From positions 1 through 25,544 of the forward strand of contig SFDE01000022.1 in assembly GCA_004558805.1 (NCBI GenBank): DNA of 25,544 nucleotides, given 5' to 3'. The notes under the pieces are model-generated. The model made no database searches and had not been told where the DNA came from. It saw only the letters and a program-made list of their open reading frames with translations. Below are positions 7,442-15,353 of the stretch, piece by piece; position 1 is the first letter of the stretch; each line of letters begins with the position of its first letter. The position numbers and the translations under genes are program-made. The DNA comes from Faecalibacterium prausnitzii (GTDB taxonomy: Bacteria; Bacillota; Clostridia; Oscillospirales; Ruminococcaceae).

Positions 7442-8797
7442 ATGGGAAAGTATTTTGGAACGGACGGCGTCCGCGGCGTGGCAGGCGCAGACCTGACCTG
7501 TGAGCTGGCAATGAAGATCGGACGGGGAGCGGCTGCAGTGCTTACCGGCAGCACCGGTCACCGTCCCCGGATCCTCATCGGCAAGGACACCCGGCAGTCC
7601 GGCGATATGCTGGAAGCGGCGCTGACCGCCGGTCTTTGCAGTGTGGGTGCAGATGTGGAAAGTCTGGGGGTGCTGCCTACCCCCGCCGTGGCGTATCTGG
7701 TGCGCAAGTACAACGCAGACGCCGGCGTGGTGATCTCTGCCTCCCACAACCCCATGGAATTCAACGGCATCAAGATCTTTGCCGGCACCGGCTACAAGCT
7801 GCCGGATGAGGTGGAAAACCAGATCGAGGAGCACATCGACAACGACTGCTGCAACATCAAGCTTATGACCGGAGACCAGGTGGGCAGGATGTACCGCCGG
7901 GATGACGGTCTGCAGGACTATGTGGACCACCTGTACGAGTCCATCAACGGAGACCTGACGGGATTGAACATCTGCATCGACTGTGCCAACGGCGCCTCCG
8001 CTAAGGTGGCACAGAAGCTGTTCCCCCGGCTGGGGGCAAAATGCACCTTTATCGGGGTGGATCCGGACGGCGCCAACATCAACAAGGGCGTGGGCAGCAC
8101 CCATCTGGACCATCTGGAAAAGGCTGTGGTGGCAGGGGGCTTTGACTGCGGCATCGCCTTTGACGGAGATGCAGACCGCTGCCTTGCCTGCGATGAAAAG
8201 GGCAGGGAGATGGATGGCGACAAGATCATTGCCCTGCTGTCCATGGGCATGAAGGAAAAGGACCGTCTGGACGGAGACACCGCCGTGGTGACGGTGATGT
8301 CCAATCTGGGCTTCATCAAATATATGGAGGCGCAGGGCATCCACACCGAGCGCACCGCCGTAGGCGATCGCTATGTGCTGGAAAACATGCGGGAGAACGG
8401 CTATGCCATCGGCGGCGAGCAGAGCGGGCATGTGATCCTGCTGCACCACGCCACCACCGGCGATGGAGAACTGACCGCAGGCAAGCTGCTGAAGCTGCTG
8501 GCGGAGAGCGGCAAAAAGATGAGCCAGCTCAACGACATCTACGCCCAGTACCCCCAGGTGCTGGTGAACGTGGTTGCCGATGCTGCCCAGAAGGCAGCAT
8601 ACAAAGAGGACGAAGTGCTGGCAGGCTTTATCGAGAACGAGCAGCAGAAGCTCATGGGCATGGGACGGGTACTGGTGCGGGTATCCGGCACCGAGCCCAA
8701 GATCCGGGTCATGGTAGAAGGACAGGATCTGGAAGCGATCGACGGCTGTGCCAAGCGCATCGTGGAGAAGATCAACCAGAGGATCCTGAAACAGTAA
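7442..8797 (+). CDS. glmM: Phosphoglucosamine mutase
   Basis: Converts glucosamine-6-phosphate to glucosamine-1-phosphate, the step before UDP-GlcNAc for peptidoglycan. It is an alpha-D-phosphohexomutase with four domains. The start MGKYFGTDGVRGVAG is characteristic. The phosphoserine loop is ISASHNP with Ser101, the metal loop is DGDADR with Asp241, Asp243 and Asp245, the sugar-binding loop is GGEQSGH (324-330), and the phosphate-binding loop is RVSGTEPKIRVM near the C-terminus. The 451 residues are normal. The ATG at 7442 is chosen by homology; the frame is open from 7334, but that part covers the ruvB end and the hairpin. The ribosome binding site (AAAGTGGG) is weak. The next gene follows after 19 bases. 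Confidence 0.96.
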   Translation: MGKYFGTDGVRGVAGADLTCELAMKIGRGAAAVLTGSTGHRPRILIGKDTRQSGDMLEAALTAGLCSVGADVESLGVLPTPAVAYLVRKYNADAGVVISASHNPMEFNGIKIFAGTGYKLPDEVENQIEEHIDNDCCNIKLMTGDQVGRMYRRDDGLQDYVDHLYESINGDLTGLNICIDCANGASAKVAQKLFPRLGAKCTFIGVDPDGANINKGVGSTHLDHLEKAVVAGGFDCGIAFDGDADRCLACDEKGREMDGDKIIALLSMGMKEKDRLDGDTAVVTVMSNLGFIKYMEAQGIHTERTAVGDRYVLENMRENGYAIGGEQSGHVILLHHATTGDGELTAGKLLKLLAESGKKMSQLNDIYAQYPQVLVNVVADAAQKAAYKEDEVLAGFIENEQQKLMGMGRVLVRVSGTEPKIRVMVEGQDLEAIDGCAKRIVEKINQRILKQ

Positions 8798-8816
8798 AAA
8801 AGAAAAGGAGGACGCT

Positions 8817-9692
8817 ATGCGCCCCGCAGATACTTGGAAAGATTATGAGCTGCTGGATGCCACCGATGGCAACCGGCTGGAACGCTGGGGTGAGACCCTG
8901 CTGGTCCGCCCGGACCCGCAGGTGGTCTGGAAGACCCCCCGGCAAAGCCCTCTGTGGGCAAAGGCGGATGCCATTTACCACCGCTCCAATCAGGGCGGCG
9001 GTGAGTGGGAGTATCGCCGCCGCCTGCCGGAAAAGTGGAACATCAGCTGCGGCGAGGGGGAAGATAAGCTGACCCTTATCGTCAGCCCCACCGGCTTCAA
9101 GCACACCGGCGTGTTCCCGGAGCAGGCGGTGAACTGGGCGTGGTACGCCCGGAAGATCCGGGCTGCCGGACGTCCGGTAAAGGTGCTGAACCTCTTTGGC
9201 TACACCGGCGGTGCCACTCTGGCGTGTGCGGCTGCGGGTGCCACCGTCTGCCACGTGGACGCCTCCAAGGGCATCGTGGCGTGGGGCAAGGACAACGCCG
9301 CTGCCAGCGGGCTGTCGGACCGTCCCATCCGCTGGCTGGTGGACGACTGCGCCAAGTTTGTGGCGCGGGAAAAGCGCCGGGGCAACACCTACGACGGCAT
9401 CATCATGGATCCCCCCAGCTACGGACGGGGACCCGGCGGCGAGATCTGGAAGCTGGAGGACTGCATCTACGACCTCATCAGCCAGTGCGAAGAGGTGCTC
9501 AGCGATAAGCCCCTATTCTTTGCGGTAAACAGCTATACCACCGGCTTATCCCCGGCGGTAATGGAATATATGCTCAAGACCACGCTGGTACCTCGTTTCG
9601 GCGGCAGCACCAGCTGTGACGAGATCGGTCTGCCGGTGTCCGCCACCGGCGGCGTGGTGCCCTGTGGTGCCACAGCGATCTGGGAAGAATAA
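8817..9692 (+). CDS. Class I SAM-dependent methyltransferase, RlmI/RlmK-like
   Basis: A 291-residue Rossmann-fold methyltransferase. Motif I is VLNLFGYTGGATLACAAAGA (123-142), the ribose-binding acid lies in CHVDAS (Asp148), and the catalytic-type motif IV is DPPSYGRG (198-205). This arrangement is that of 23S rRNA cytosine-5 methyltransferases of the RlmI type, but the N-terminal PUA RNA-binding domain of RlmI is not recognisable in the roughly 90 residues before the fold. The substrate is therefore open: rRNA is likely, other RNA or protein possible. A strong AAAAGGAGG precedes the ATG. It lies 19 bases after glmM and is probably cotranscribed. Confidence 0.8.
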   Translation: MRPADTWKDYELLDATDGNRLERWGETLLVRPDPQVVWKTPRQSPLWAKADAIYHRSNQGGGEWEYRRRLPEKWNISCGEGEDKLTLIVSPTGFKHTGVFPEQAVNWAWYARKIRAAGRPVKVLNLFGYTGGATLACAAAGATVCHVDASKGIVAWGKDNAAASGLSDRPIRWLVDDCAKFVAREKRRGNTYDGIIMDPPSYGRGPGGEIWKLEDCIYDLISQCEEVLSDKPLFFAVNSYTTGLSPAVMEYMLKTTLVPRFGGSTSCDEIGLPVSATGGVVPCGATAIWEE

Positions 9693-9698
9693 GGAATA

Positions 9699-9818
9699 AA
9701 CTCCTTCAGTCACGGCTGTCGCCGTGCCAGCTCCCTCGGGGAGGGAGCCTTTGGCATGGCAGTAAACCCAAAAGGCTCCCTCTTTGAGGGGGCTGCCGCC
9801 GCAGGCGGCTGGGGGAGT
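9699..9818 (+). repeat. MITE-like palindromic repeat, copy 1 (120 bp)
   Basis: Begins AACTCCTTCAGTCACGG and ends GGCTGGGGGAGT; these ends are imperfect inverted repeats of each other. Inside are nested hairpins: CACGGC-GCCGTG (9711-9726), GCTCCCTC-GGGAGC (9730-9748), CCCTC-GAGGG around TTT (9779-9790), and GCCGCC-GGCGGC (9794-9808). The reverse complement of 12471-12571 has the same ends and the same TCTTTGAGGGGGCTG core. No open frame is carried, so it is a non-autonomous or RIB/BIME-like element. It lies between the methyltransferase gene and ecfA1. Confidence 0.8.
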
Positions 9819-9886
9819 ATATCAAGTAATCCAGGAATGGGGTACAGCCCCTTTCGGAGGGGCGCACCACCAGAAAGAGAATGCAA

Positions 9887-10726
9887 ATGGAAGAGACGAT
9901 TTTAACAGCAGAAAACCTGAAATTCCGCTACGACCCCGACCAGCCGGTCTATGCGCTGGACGGAGTATCCGTAGGGGTAAAGCGGGGAGAATTTGTGGCA
10001 GTGCTGGGTGCAAACGGCTGCGGCAAATCCACCCTTGCAAAGCACTTTAATGCCATTTTGCTGCCGGAAAGCGGCAAGGTGTATGTGGAAGCCATGGATA
10101 CCGCCGATGACAGCAAGCTCTACGACATCCGCCAGACCGTGGGCATGGTGTTCCAGAATCCGGACAACCAGATCGTGGCAACGGTAGTAGAGGAAGACGT
10201 GGCGTTTGCACTGGAAAATCTGGGGGTGCCGCCTCAGGAGATGCGCCGTCGGGTGGACGAGTCCATGAAGATGGCGGGCATCTACGAATTCCGGGAGCGT
10301 GCCCCCCACAACCTGTCCGGCGGACAGAAGCAGCGGGTCGCCATTGCCGGCGTAGTCGCCATGCGCCCGGACTGCCTGATCCTGGATGAGGCAACCGCCA
10401 TGCTGGATCCCCGGGGGCGGGAGCAGGTGATGCAGACCATCCACCATCTGAACAAGAATATGGGCATCACGGTGGTGTCCATCACCCACTATATGGAAGA
10501 AGCAGCACAGGCAGACCGGGTCATCGTCATGAGCAAGGGGCATGTGGTCATGGAGGGCACCCCCAAAGAGGTGTTCAGCCAGACCGAAAAGGTCCGCTCC
10601 CTGCATCTGGATGTGCCTCAGGCGGCAGAGCTGCGGGAGGAGCTTGTAAAGGCAGGCATCCCCCTGCCGGAGGGCATCATCGACACCGGCGAGTGTGCAC
10701 AGGCACTGTATGAGCTGCTGAAGTAA
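9887..10726 (+). CDS. ecfA1: ECF transporter energising ATPase A1
   Basis: One of the two ATPases of an energy-coupling-factor vitamin/metal transporter, located on the cytoplasmic face of the membrane. Walker A is GANGCGKST (41-49), the Q-loop VFQNPDNQ (88-95), the signature LSGGQKQR (143-150), Walker B LILDEAT with Asp167 and Glu168, and the switch histidine lies in SITHYMEEA. FQNPDNQIVATVVEEDVAF is typical of EcfA1. The start is uncertain: the ATG at 9887 has AGAAAGAGA about six bases upstream, while the ATG at 9881 has no spacer to it. It is followed by ecfA2 after 14 bases. No substrate-binding S component is encoded here, as in group II ECF systems with a shared energising module. Confidence 0.92.
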   Translation: MEETILTAENLKFRYDPDQPVYALDGVSVGVKRGEFVAVLGANGCGKSTLAKHFNAILLPESGKVYVEAMDTADDSKLYDIRQTVGMVFQNPDNQIVATVVEEDVAFALENLGVPPQEMRRRVDESMKMAGIYEFRERAPHNLSGGQKQRVAIAGVVAMRPDCLILDEATAMLDPRGREQVMQTIHHLNKNMGITVVSITHYMEEAAQADRVIVMSKGHVVMEGTPKEVFSQTEKVRSLHLDVPQAAELREELVKAGIPLPEGIIDTGECAQALYELLK

Positions 10727-10740
10727 GGGGGAGCGGACAG

Positions 10741-11661
10741 ATGGCAGATATTATCAAGGTAGAACACCTGAGCTATGTCTACAACTCCGGTATGCCCAAT
10801 GCGGTGACGGCGCTGGACGACGTGAGCTTTACGGTGGAAGAGGGCGATTTTGTGGGCATCATCGGAGCCACCGGCTCCGGCAAGAGCACCCTTATCACCC
10901 ACATGAACGGGTTGAACAGACCCACCAGCGGCAAGATCTATATTGACGGCAGGGACCTGTGGGCGGAGCCGGAAAAGATCCGGGATTTCCGCTTTCTCAC
11001 CGGGCTGGTGTTCCAGTACCCGGAATACCAGCTGTTTGAGGAGACCTGCTACAAGGACATTGCCTTTGGACCCAAAAACATGGGTCTGGATGAGGCGGAG
11101 ATCCAGCGCCGGGTCCACGAAGCAGCGGACTTTGTGGGACTGGATCCGGCATTGCTGGAGCGCAGCCCCTTTGAGCTGTCCGGAGGACAGAAGCGCCGGG
11201 TGGCAGTGGCAGGCGTCATGGCGATGAAGCCCCGGATCCTTGTGCTGGACGAGCCTGCCGCCGGGCTGGACCCGGAGGGACGGGACGAGATCCTTTCGGA
11301 GGTAAAAGAATACCACAAAAAGACCGGTACCACCGTGCTGCTGGTGTCCCACAGCATGGAGGACATTGCCAAGTACGCCAACCGTGTGCTGGTGATGAGC
11401 AACAAAAAGATCGCCATGTACGACACGGTGGAAAAGGTCTTTGCCCGGGCGCCGGAGCTGCTGGAACTGGGGCTTTCGGTGCCCCAGGTCACTAAGATCT
11501 TCCTGAAGCTCCGGGAGATGGGGGTGGATGTACCGGCGGACGTGTACACCATCCCTTATGCCGTAAAAATGATCCTGGACGCCAAGAGCCGCCGGGATGC
11601 AGGGGAGAGCCTTGTGCTTCCTCGGAAGGAAGCACAGAAGGGAGGTGCTGCGGAATGCTGA
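10741..11661 (+). CDS. ecfA2: ECF transporter energising ATPase A2
   Basis: The second ATPase of the ECF module; A1 and A2 form a heterodimer gripping the T component. Walker A is GATGSGKST (42-50), the Q-loop GLVFQYPEYQLFEET (Gln92), the signature LSGGQ (146-150), Walker B LVLDEPAAGLD (Asp170 and Glu171), and the H-loop VSHSMEDIA. FQYPEYQLFEE is the mark of EcfA2. At 306 residues it is somewhat longer than common EcfA2 proteins; the extra part is a charged C-terminal tail ending in a Lys/Gly/Ala-rich stretch. GGGGGAG lies upstream of the ATG. Its last seven bases overlap the start of ecfT, which suggests translational coupling. Confidence 0.93.
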   Translation: MADIIKVEHLSYVYNSGMPNAVTALDDVSFTVEEGDFVGIIGATGSGKSTLITHMNGLNRPTSGKIYIDGRDLWAEPEKIRDFRFLTGLVFQYPEYQLFEETCYKDIAFGPKNMGLDEAEIQRRVHEAADFVGLDPALLERSPFELSGGQKRRVAVAGVMAMKPRILVLDEPAAGLDPEGRDEILSEVKEYHKKTGTTVLLVSHSMEDIAKYANRVLVMSNKKIAMYDTVEKVFARAPELLELGLSVPQVTKIFLKLREMGVDVPADVYTIPYAVKMILDAKSRRDAGESLVLPRKEAQKGGAAEC

Positions 11662-12470
11662 GAGATATCACCATCGGACAGCATTTTCCCGGCAACAGCC
11701 TTGTACACCGGTTTGACCCCCGGCTGAAGCTGGTGCTGACCATTGCCTATATCGTACTGCTGTTTGCAGCATCCAACCCTCTGGGTCTTGCTTTGTCCAT
11801 CCTCTTTCTGGCAGGAATGTACATGGTGGCAAAGATCCCCTTTAAAATGATCCTCAAGAGCCTCAAGCCCATCCTGCCCATCGTGATCTTTACGGCGGTG
11901 CTGAACCTGTTCTTTGTGGCAGGGGAGGGGGAGCCGCTGGTGCGGGTATGGTTTTTGACCATTTACGCCGAGGGCGTCCGCTATGCGGTGCTTATGGCGG
12001 TGCGTGTCATGGCGCTGATCGCAGGTACCAGTCTGCTGACCTACACCACCAGCCCCATCGTGCTCACCGACGCCATCGAGCAGCTGCTGAAGCCCCTGGG
12101 CAGGCTCCACTTCCCGGTCCATGAGCTTGCCATGATGATGAGCATTGCCCTGCGGTTCATCCCCACCCTCATTGAGGAGACCGACAAGATCATGAACGCC
12201 CAGAAGGCGCGGGGCGCCCAGCTGGATACCGGCAAGATGACCGACCGGGTCAAGGCGCTGGTGCCGGTGCTGATCCCCCTGTTCATTTCGGCGTTCCGCC
12301 GTGCCGACGAGCTGGCAATGGCAATGGAATGCCGCTGCTATCGGGGCGGCGAGGGACGCACCCGCCTGAAGGTGCTGCGGTGCGAAAAACAGGATTATAT
12401 CGACCTTGTGGTGTGCATCGCCTGCTTTGGGGTGATCCTTGCCTCCCGGCTGGTGTTCCCCAATTTTTAA
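11655..12470 (+). CDS. ecfT: ECF transporter transmembrane T component
   Basis: The membrane scaffold that couples ATP hydrolysis by EcfA1A2 to toppling of the substrate-binding S protein. Hydrophobic helices are visible at about 25-58, 71-90, 108-131 and 243-266, with coupling helices between them. The first coupling motif Ala-Arg-Gly is at 185-187 (AQKARGAQ). The second, usually ARG or ARC, reads Cys-Arg-Cys at 226-228 (AMECRCYRGG). The opening GQHFPGNSLVHRFDPRLKL is typical. GGGAGGTG upstream is its ribosome binding site, inside ecfA2. The stop codon directly abuts repeat copy 2. Confidence 0.93.
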   Translation: MLRDITIGQHFPGNSLVHRFDPRLKLVLTIAYIVLLFAASNPLGLALSILFLAGMYMVAKIPFKMILKSLKPILPIVIFTAVLNLFFVAGEGEPLVRVWFLTIYAEGVRYAVLMAVRVMALIAGTSLLTYTTSPIVLTDAIEQLLKPLGRLHFPVHELAMMMSIALRFIPTLIEETDKIMNAQKARGAQLDTGKMTDRVKALVPVLIPLFISAFRRADELAMAMECRCYRGGEGRTRLKVLRCEKQDYIDLVVCIACFGVILASRLVFPNF

Positions 12471-12571
12471 AACTCCCCCAGTCGCCTGGGGCGACAGCCC
12501 CCTCAAAGAGGGGGTCTTATAGCCTCCCTCCATGAGGGCGGTGGCACGGCAAAGCCGTGACGGAAGGAGTT
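12471..12571 (-). repeat. MITE-like palindromic repeat, copy 2 (101 bp, inverted relative to copy 1)
   Basis: Starts at the base after the ecfT stop and ends two bases before the truA start codon, so it is nearly the whole spacer. The termini AACTCCCCCAGTCGCC and GTGACGGAAGGAGTT are inverted repeats (AACTCC, then C and GTC, conserved in both). Internal hairpins are CCCCCTC-AAA-GAGGGGG and CACGGC-AAA-GCCGTG. Its reverse complement aligns with copy 1 over both ends and part of the middle; the middle is shorter by about 20 bases. It could also act as a hairpin terminator or processing site between ecfT and truA. Confidence 0.8.
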
Positions 12572-12573
12572 CT

Positions 12574-13323
12574 ATGCAGAACTTTTTACTTACCCTTGCC
12601 TACGACGGCACCAACTACTGCGGGTTTCAGGTACAGCCCAACGGACGCAGCGTGGCACAGACCTTTCAGGACGGACTGGAGGCAGTGCTGGGCTGCCGCC
12701 CGGACATCAAGGGCTGCAGCCGCACCGACGCCGGGGTCCATGCCCTGGGCTTTATGCTCAATTTCCATGCGGATACCCGGATCCCGCCCCGGAAGCTGCC
12801 GCTGGCGCTGAACCAGCATCTGCCCCCGGATATCCGGGTGCTGGATGCCCGCATCGTGCCGGAGGACTTCCATGCCCGGTACGCCGCCCACACCAAGACC
12901 TATCTGTACCGGATCCGCAACCATCCCATCGACTCCCCTTTTGAGGCGGCGTACTACACCCGGGTGCCCCGGCGTCTGGATGAGGCACGGATGCAGCAGG
13001 CAGCGCAGGGGTTTGTGGGCACCCACGACTTCCTTGCCCTGTGTGCGACAGGGTCCTCCGCCGCTGCCCACGGGGACACGGTGCGGACCATCACCGCCTG
13101 CAGCGTCACCCGACAGGGGGACGAGATCTCCATCGAGGTGACGGCAGACGGCTACCTGTACAACATGGTCCGCATTCTGGCAGGCACCCTCTGCGAGGTG
13201 GGGGCGGGGCGGCTTGCCCCGGAGAGCATCCCGGAGATCCTGGCAAGCCGGGACCGCAGCCGTGCCGGTCCCACCCTGCCGGCAAAGGGATTGTTTTTAA
13301 AGTCGGTGGACTATGATCTGTAA
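12574..13323 (+). CDS. truA: tRNA pseudouridine(38-40) synthase
   Basis: Isomerises uridines 38-40 in the anticodon arm of many tRNAs. The conserved catalytic aspartate is Asp52 in GCSRTDAGVHALG. The start MQNFLLTLAYDGTNYCGFQ and the C-terminal DGYLYNMVRILAGTL are also characteristic. The 249 residues match the family. The ATG at 12574 is chosen by homology; the frame remains open back to 12532 within the repeat. The only ribosome binding site, GGAAGGAG (12562-12569), is the end of repeat copy 2 and lies four bases from the ATG. The next gene starts 12 bases after the stop. Confidence 0.95.
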   Translation: MQNFLLTLAYDGTNYCGFQVQPNGRSVAQTFQDGLEAVLGCRPDIKGCSRTDAGVHALGFMLNFHADTRIPPRKLPLALNQHLPPDIRVLDARIVPEDFHARYAAHTKTYLYRIRNHPIDSPFEAAYYTRVPRRLDEARMQQAAQGFVGTHDFLALCATGSSAAAHGDTVRTITACSVTRQGDEISIEVTADGYLYNMVRILAGTLCEVGAGRLAPESIPEILASRDRSRAGPTLPAKGLFLKSVDYDL

Positions 13324-13335
13324 GGAGAACCATTC

Positions 13336-14559
13336 ATGAGCAAGATTCATCGGGGGGACCGTCCCGCAGGGGAGGAGCCCCTTTCCGCCGGACGGGTGGA
13401 ATATCTGGAGGCAGCCCGGCAGCGGCAGCGCTCCCGGCGGCTGCGCCGGGGCACCATCCTTGTGGTGGTGCTGACAGTGCTGATTTTGTTTGCCACCGGT
13501 GCGGTGGGAACTTCCATCGCAAGGCTGACGGACCTGTGGGACGGGATGATGATCACCCTGTTTTCCAACGCAGGCTTCCCCCAGCAGACCGGCATCACCG
13601 ACCCGCTGGCGGTGGAGCCGCTGTCCGGTGCCTTTGTGGAGATGGACAAAGACAGCTGCGTGGTGTACAGTCTGGGAGGCGGTCGCCTCAACAGCATCCA
13701 GAGCGGTTACACCCGCCCGGCGCTTGCCGCCGGAAAGACCCGCTTTGTGCTGTACAACCGCTCCGGCAACCAGCTGCAGGTGGAGAGCCGCACCCGGAAC
13801 CTGTACACCAAGACCACAGATGATCCCATCTATCTGTGCGCCGTGGCAGACGCAGGGCAGGTGGCGGTGGTGACCCAGGACCCCAACAGTGTGGCAAGGC
13901 TGACGGTGTACTCCGCCGCTATGGCGCAGCAGCTGAGCTGGAACCTTACCAGTGAGCAGGGGGTCCCCCTGCGGATGGCGTTTGCCCCGGACAGCCGCCG
14001 CATTGCGGTGGCAGCCGTGACGGCGACCACCGGACAGGTGACCACCAACCTCTATGTGCTGGGGCTCCGGCAGGGAGAACCGGTGTCCATCGGCAGCGGG
14101 GACGGTGTGCCCCAGTGGCTGGGCTGGCTGTCAAAGGACCGGGTGCTGGTGCTCTACCAGAACCGGGCGGTACTGTACGACGCCAACGGAGGCGAGCGGG
14201 GCAGCTACGACTTTGGAGGCAGCAGCCTTGTAAGCGTCTCGGCAGCAAAGGAGGGGGCGGCGCTGTTGCTGGAAAACGGGCAGCTGTGCACCGCTGTGCT
14301 GCTGGACAAAGACCTGGGGGTGCAGCTGGCGTGCAATGTCCTTGCAGCTCACCGCATCGTCCGGGACAGCAGCGGCTTTTACCTGCTCACCGACAGCACC
14401 GTGGAGTGCTTTGACACTGCCGGACAGTTCCAGTGGAACCGGCAGCTGGAAGCACAGCCCCAGGCGCTTTTCACCGGGCGGCAGCTGCTGGTGGTCAGCG
14501 GCAACACGGTGCAGCAGCTGACCCCGCCGGAGCAGGATGCAGGCTCCGCCGGGCAGTGA
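13336..14559 (+). CDS. Membrane-anchored DUF5711-like propeller protein
   Basis: 407 residues. A basic cytoplasmic start (Arg-rich, about 20-39) is followed by one membrane helix (about 40-58, ILVVVLTVLILFATGAV) and a long extracytoplasmic part. The outer part consists of repeated short beta-rich segments such as FVLYNRSGNQLQVESR, RLTVYSAAMAQQLSW and AVLYDANGGERGSYDF, the pattern of a beta-propeller. It resembles the uncharacterised DUF5711 family found in Clostridia; I assign that from memory of the pattern. No catalytic motif is seen. AAGGAGAA is its ribosome binding site. It lies between truA and a CvpA-family gene and may act with the latter at the cell envelope, which is inference. Confidence 0.7.
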   Translation: MSKIHRGDRPAGEEPLSAGRVEYLEAARQRQRSRRLRRGTILVVVLTVLILFATGAVGTSIARLTDLWDGMMITLFSNAGFPQQTGITDPLAVEPLSGAFVEMDKDSCVVYSLGGGRLNSIQSGYTRPALAAGKTRFVLYNRSGNQLQVESRTRNLYTKTTDDPIYLCAVADAGQVAVVTQDPNSVARLTVYSAAMAQQLSWNLTSEQGVPLRMAFAPDSRRIAVAAVTATTGQVTTNLYVLGLRQGEPVSIGSGDGVPQWLGWLSKDRVLVLYQNRAVLYDANGGERGSYDFGGSSLVSVSAAKEGAALLLENGQLCTAVLLDKDLGVQLACNVLAAHRIVRDSSGFYLLTDSTVECFDTAGQFQWNRQLEAQPQALFTGRQLLVVSGNTVQQLTPPEQDAGSAGQ

Positions 14560-14623
14560 TCCTCCGGAGAATGTTTTAGCACTCCCGGGGAGAAAGCGAT
14601 AAAAATAACAGGGAAAACAAGAT

Positions 14624-15319
14624 ATGTTCAAGAATCCGTCATTTCTTTTTGATATGATATGCACAGCAGTCTGGCTGGTGCTGATCCTCCGCTACGCCCG
14701 CAAAGGCTTCCTTGCCTCGGTGGTGCAGCTGTCGGGGAATCTTGTCAGCCTGCTGGGTGCACATCAGCTTTCCGGGGCGTGCGCAGGCTGGGTCTTCGAG
14801 AACCTGCTGGCAGGAGGCTTCCGGACCCAGATCGCCGCCAGCATTTCCGCCGGCGGCGTGGTGGATCTGTCCGGCATTGCGGAAAAGTACGCAGGCTTTC
14901 TGCCGGCAGGGTTCCGCGCCTCTGTCGTTGCCGCCTGCGAGCGGTCCATTGGAGCGGTGCTGGCAGACAACGCCGTGGTACTGGCAGACACCATTGTGGA
15001 AAAGGTACTGCAGCCCCTTCTGACCCCGGTGATCACGTTGGTGCTGTTCTTTCTGTTCTACGCTCTGCTGCGGCTGCTGGTAAGCATGCTGGTGACGGTG
15101 CTGGGGCTGGTGAACAAGTTGCCGGTCATTGGCACGGTGAACCGCTGGCTGGGCTGGATCACAGGGGGCATGACCGCCCTGCTGGATATCTACATGGTGC
15201 TGTGTGTGGTGTGGGGCATTATCGTCATCACCGGCGGCAACCTGAATGTGCTGAACGACTCCGTACTCGGCGGAAGTCTTTACTATAAACTGTTTAACGT
15301 GTTCAACCCGTTCCTGTAA
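14624..15319 (+). CDS. CvpA-family membrane protein
   Basis: 231 residues with about four hydrophobic helices: near 8-25, 30-48, 133-160 and 173-203. The layout and the C-terminal segment GLVNKLPVIGTVNRWLGWIT, with GGMTALLDIY after it, match the CvpA (colicin V production) family. CvpA proteins are linked in enterobacteria to colicin V export and envelope homeostasis; the function in Clostridia is unknown. The ribosome binding site is weak (AGGGAAAA). The 64-base gap from the previous gene holds no strong promoter or terminator, so cotranscription is likely. Confidence 0.75.
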   Translation: MFKNPSFLFDMICTAVWLVLILRYARKGFLASVVQLSGNLVSLLGAHQLSGACAGWVFENLLAGGFRTQIAASISAGGVVDLSGIAEKYAGFLPAGFRASVVAACERSIGAVLADNAVVLADTIVEKVLQPLLTPVITLVLFFLFYALLRLLVSMLVTVLGLVNKLPVIGTVNRWLGWITGGMTALLDIYMVLCVVWGIIVITGGNLNVLNDSVLGGSLYYKLFNVFNPFL

Positions 15320-15353
15320 CGAGACAGGAAGCGTTGGGACAAGGAGGGAATCT

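Noticed and set aside
5614..7554. 646-codon open frame on the minus strand opposite ruvA and ruvB
   Set aside because: It crosses several well-identified genes and the ruvB-glmM hairpin. The composition is that of a chance frame.
9699..9818. CRISPR array or short tandem array
   Set aside because: The hairpins differ from each other and there are no evenly spaced identical repeats with unique spacers. It is a single palindromic element.
15320..15353. CtsR operator ahead of clpE
   Set aside because: I looked for GGTCAAA heptad repeats and found none in the spacer.
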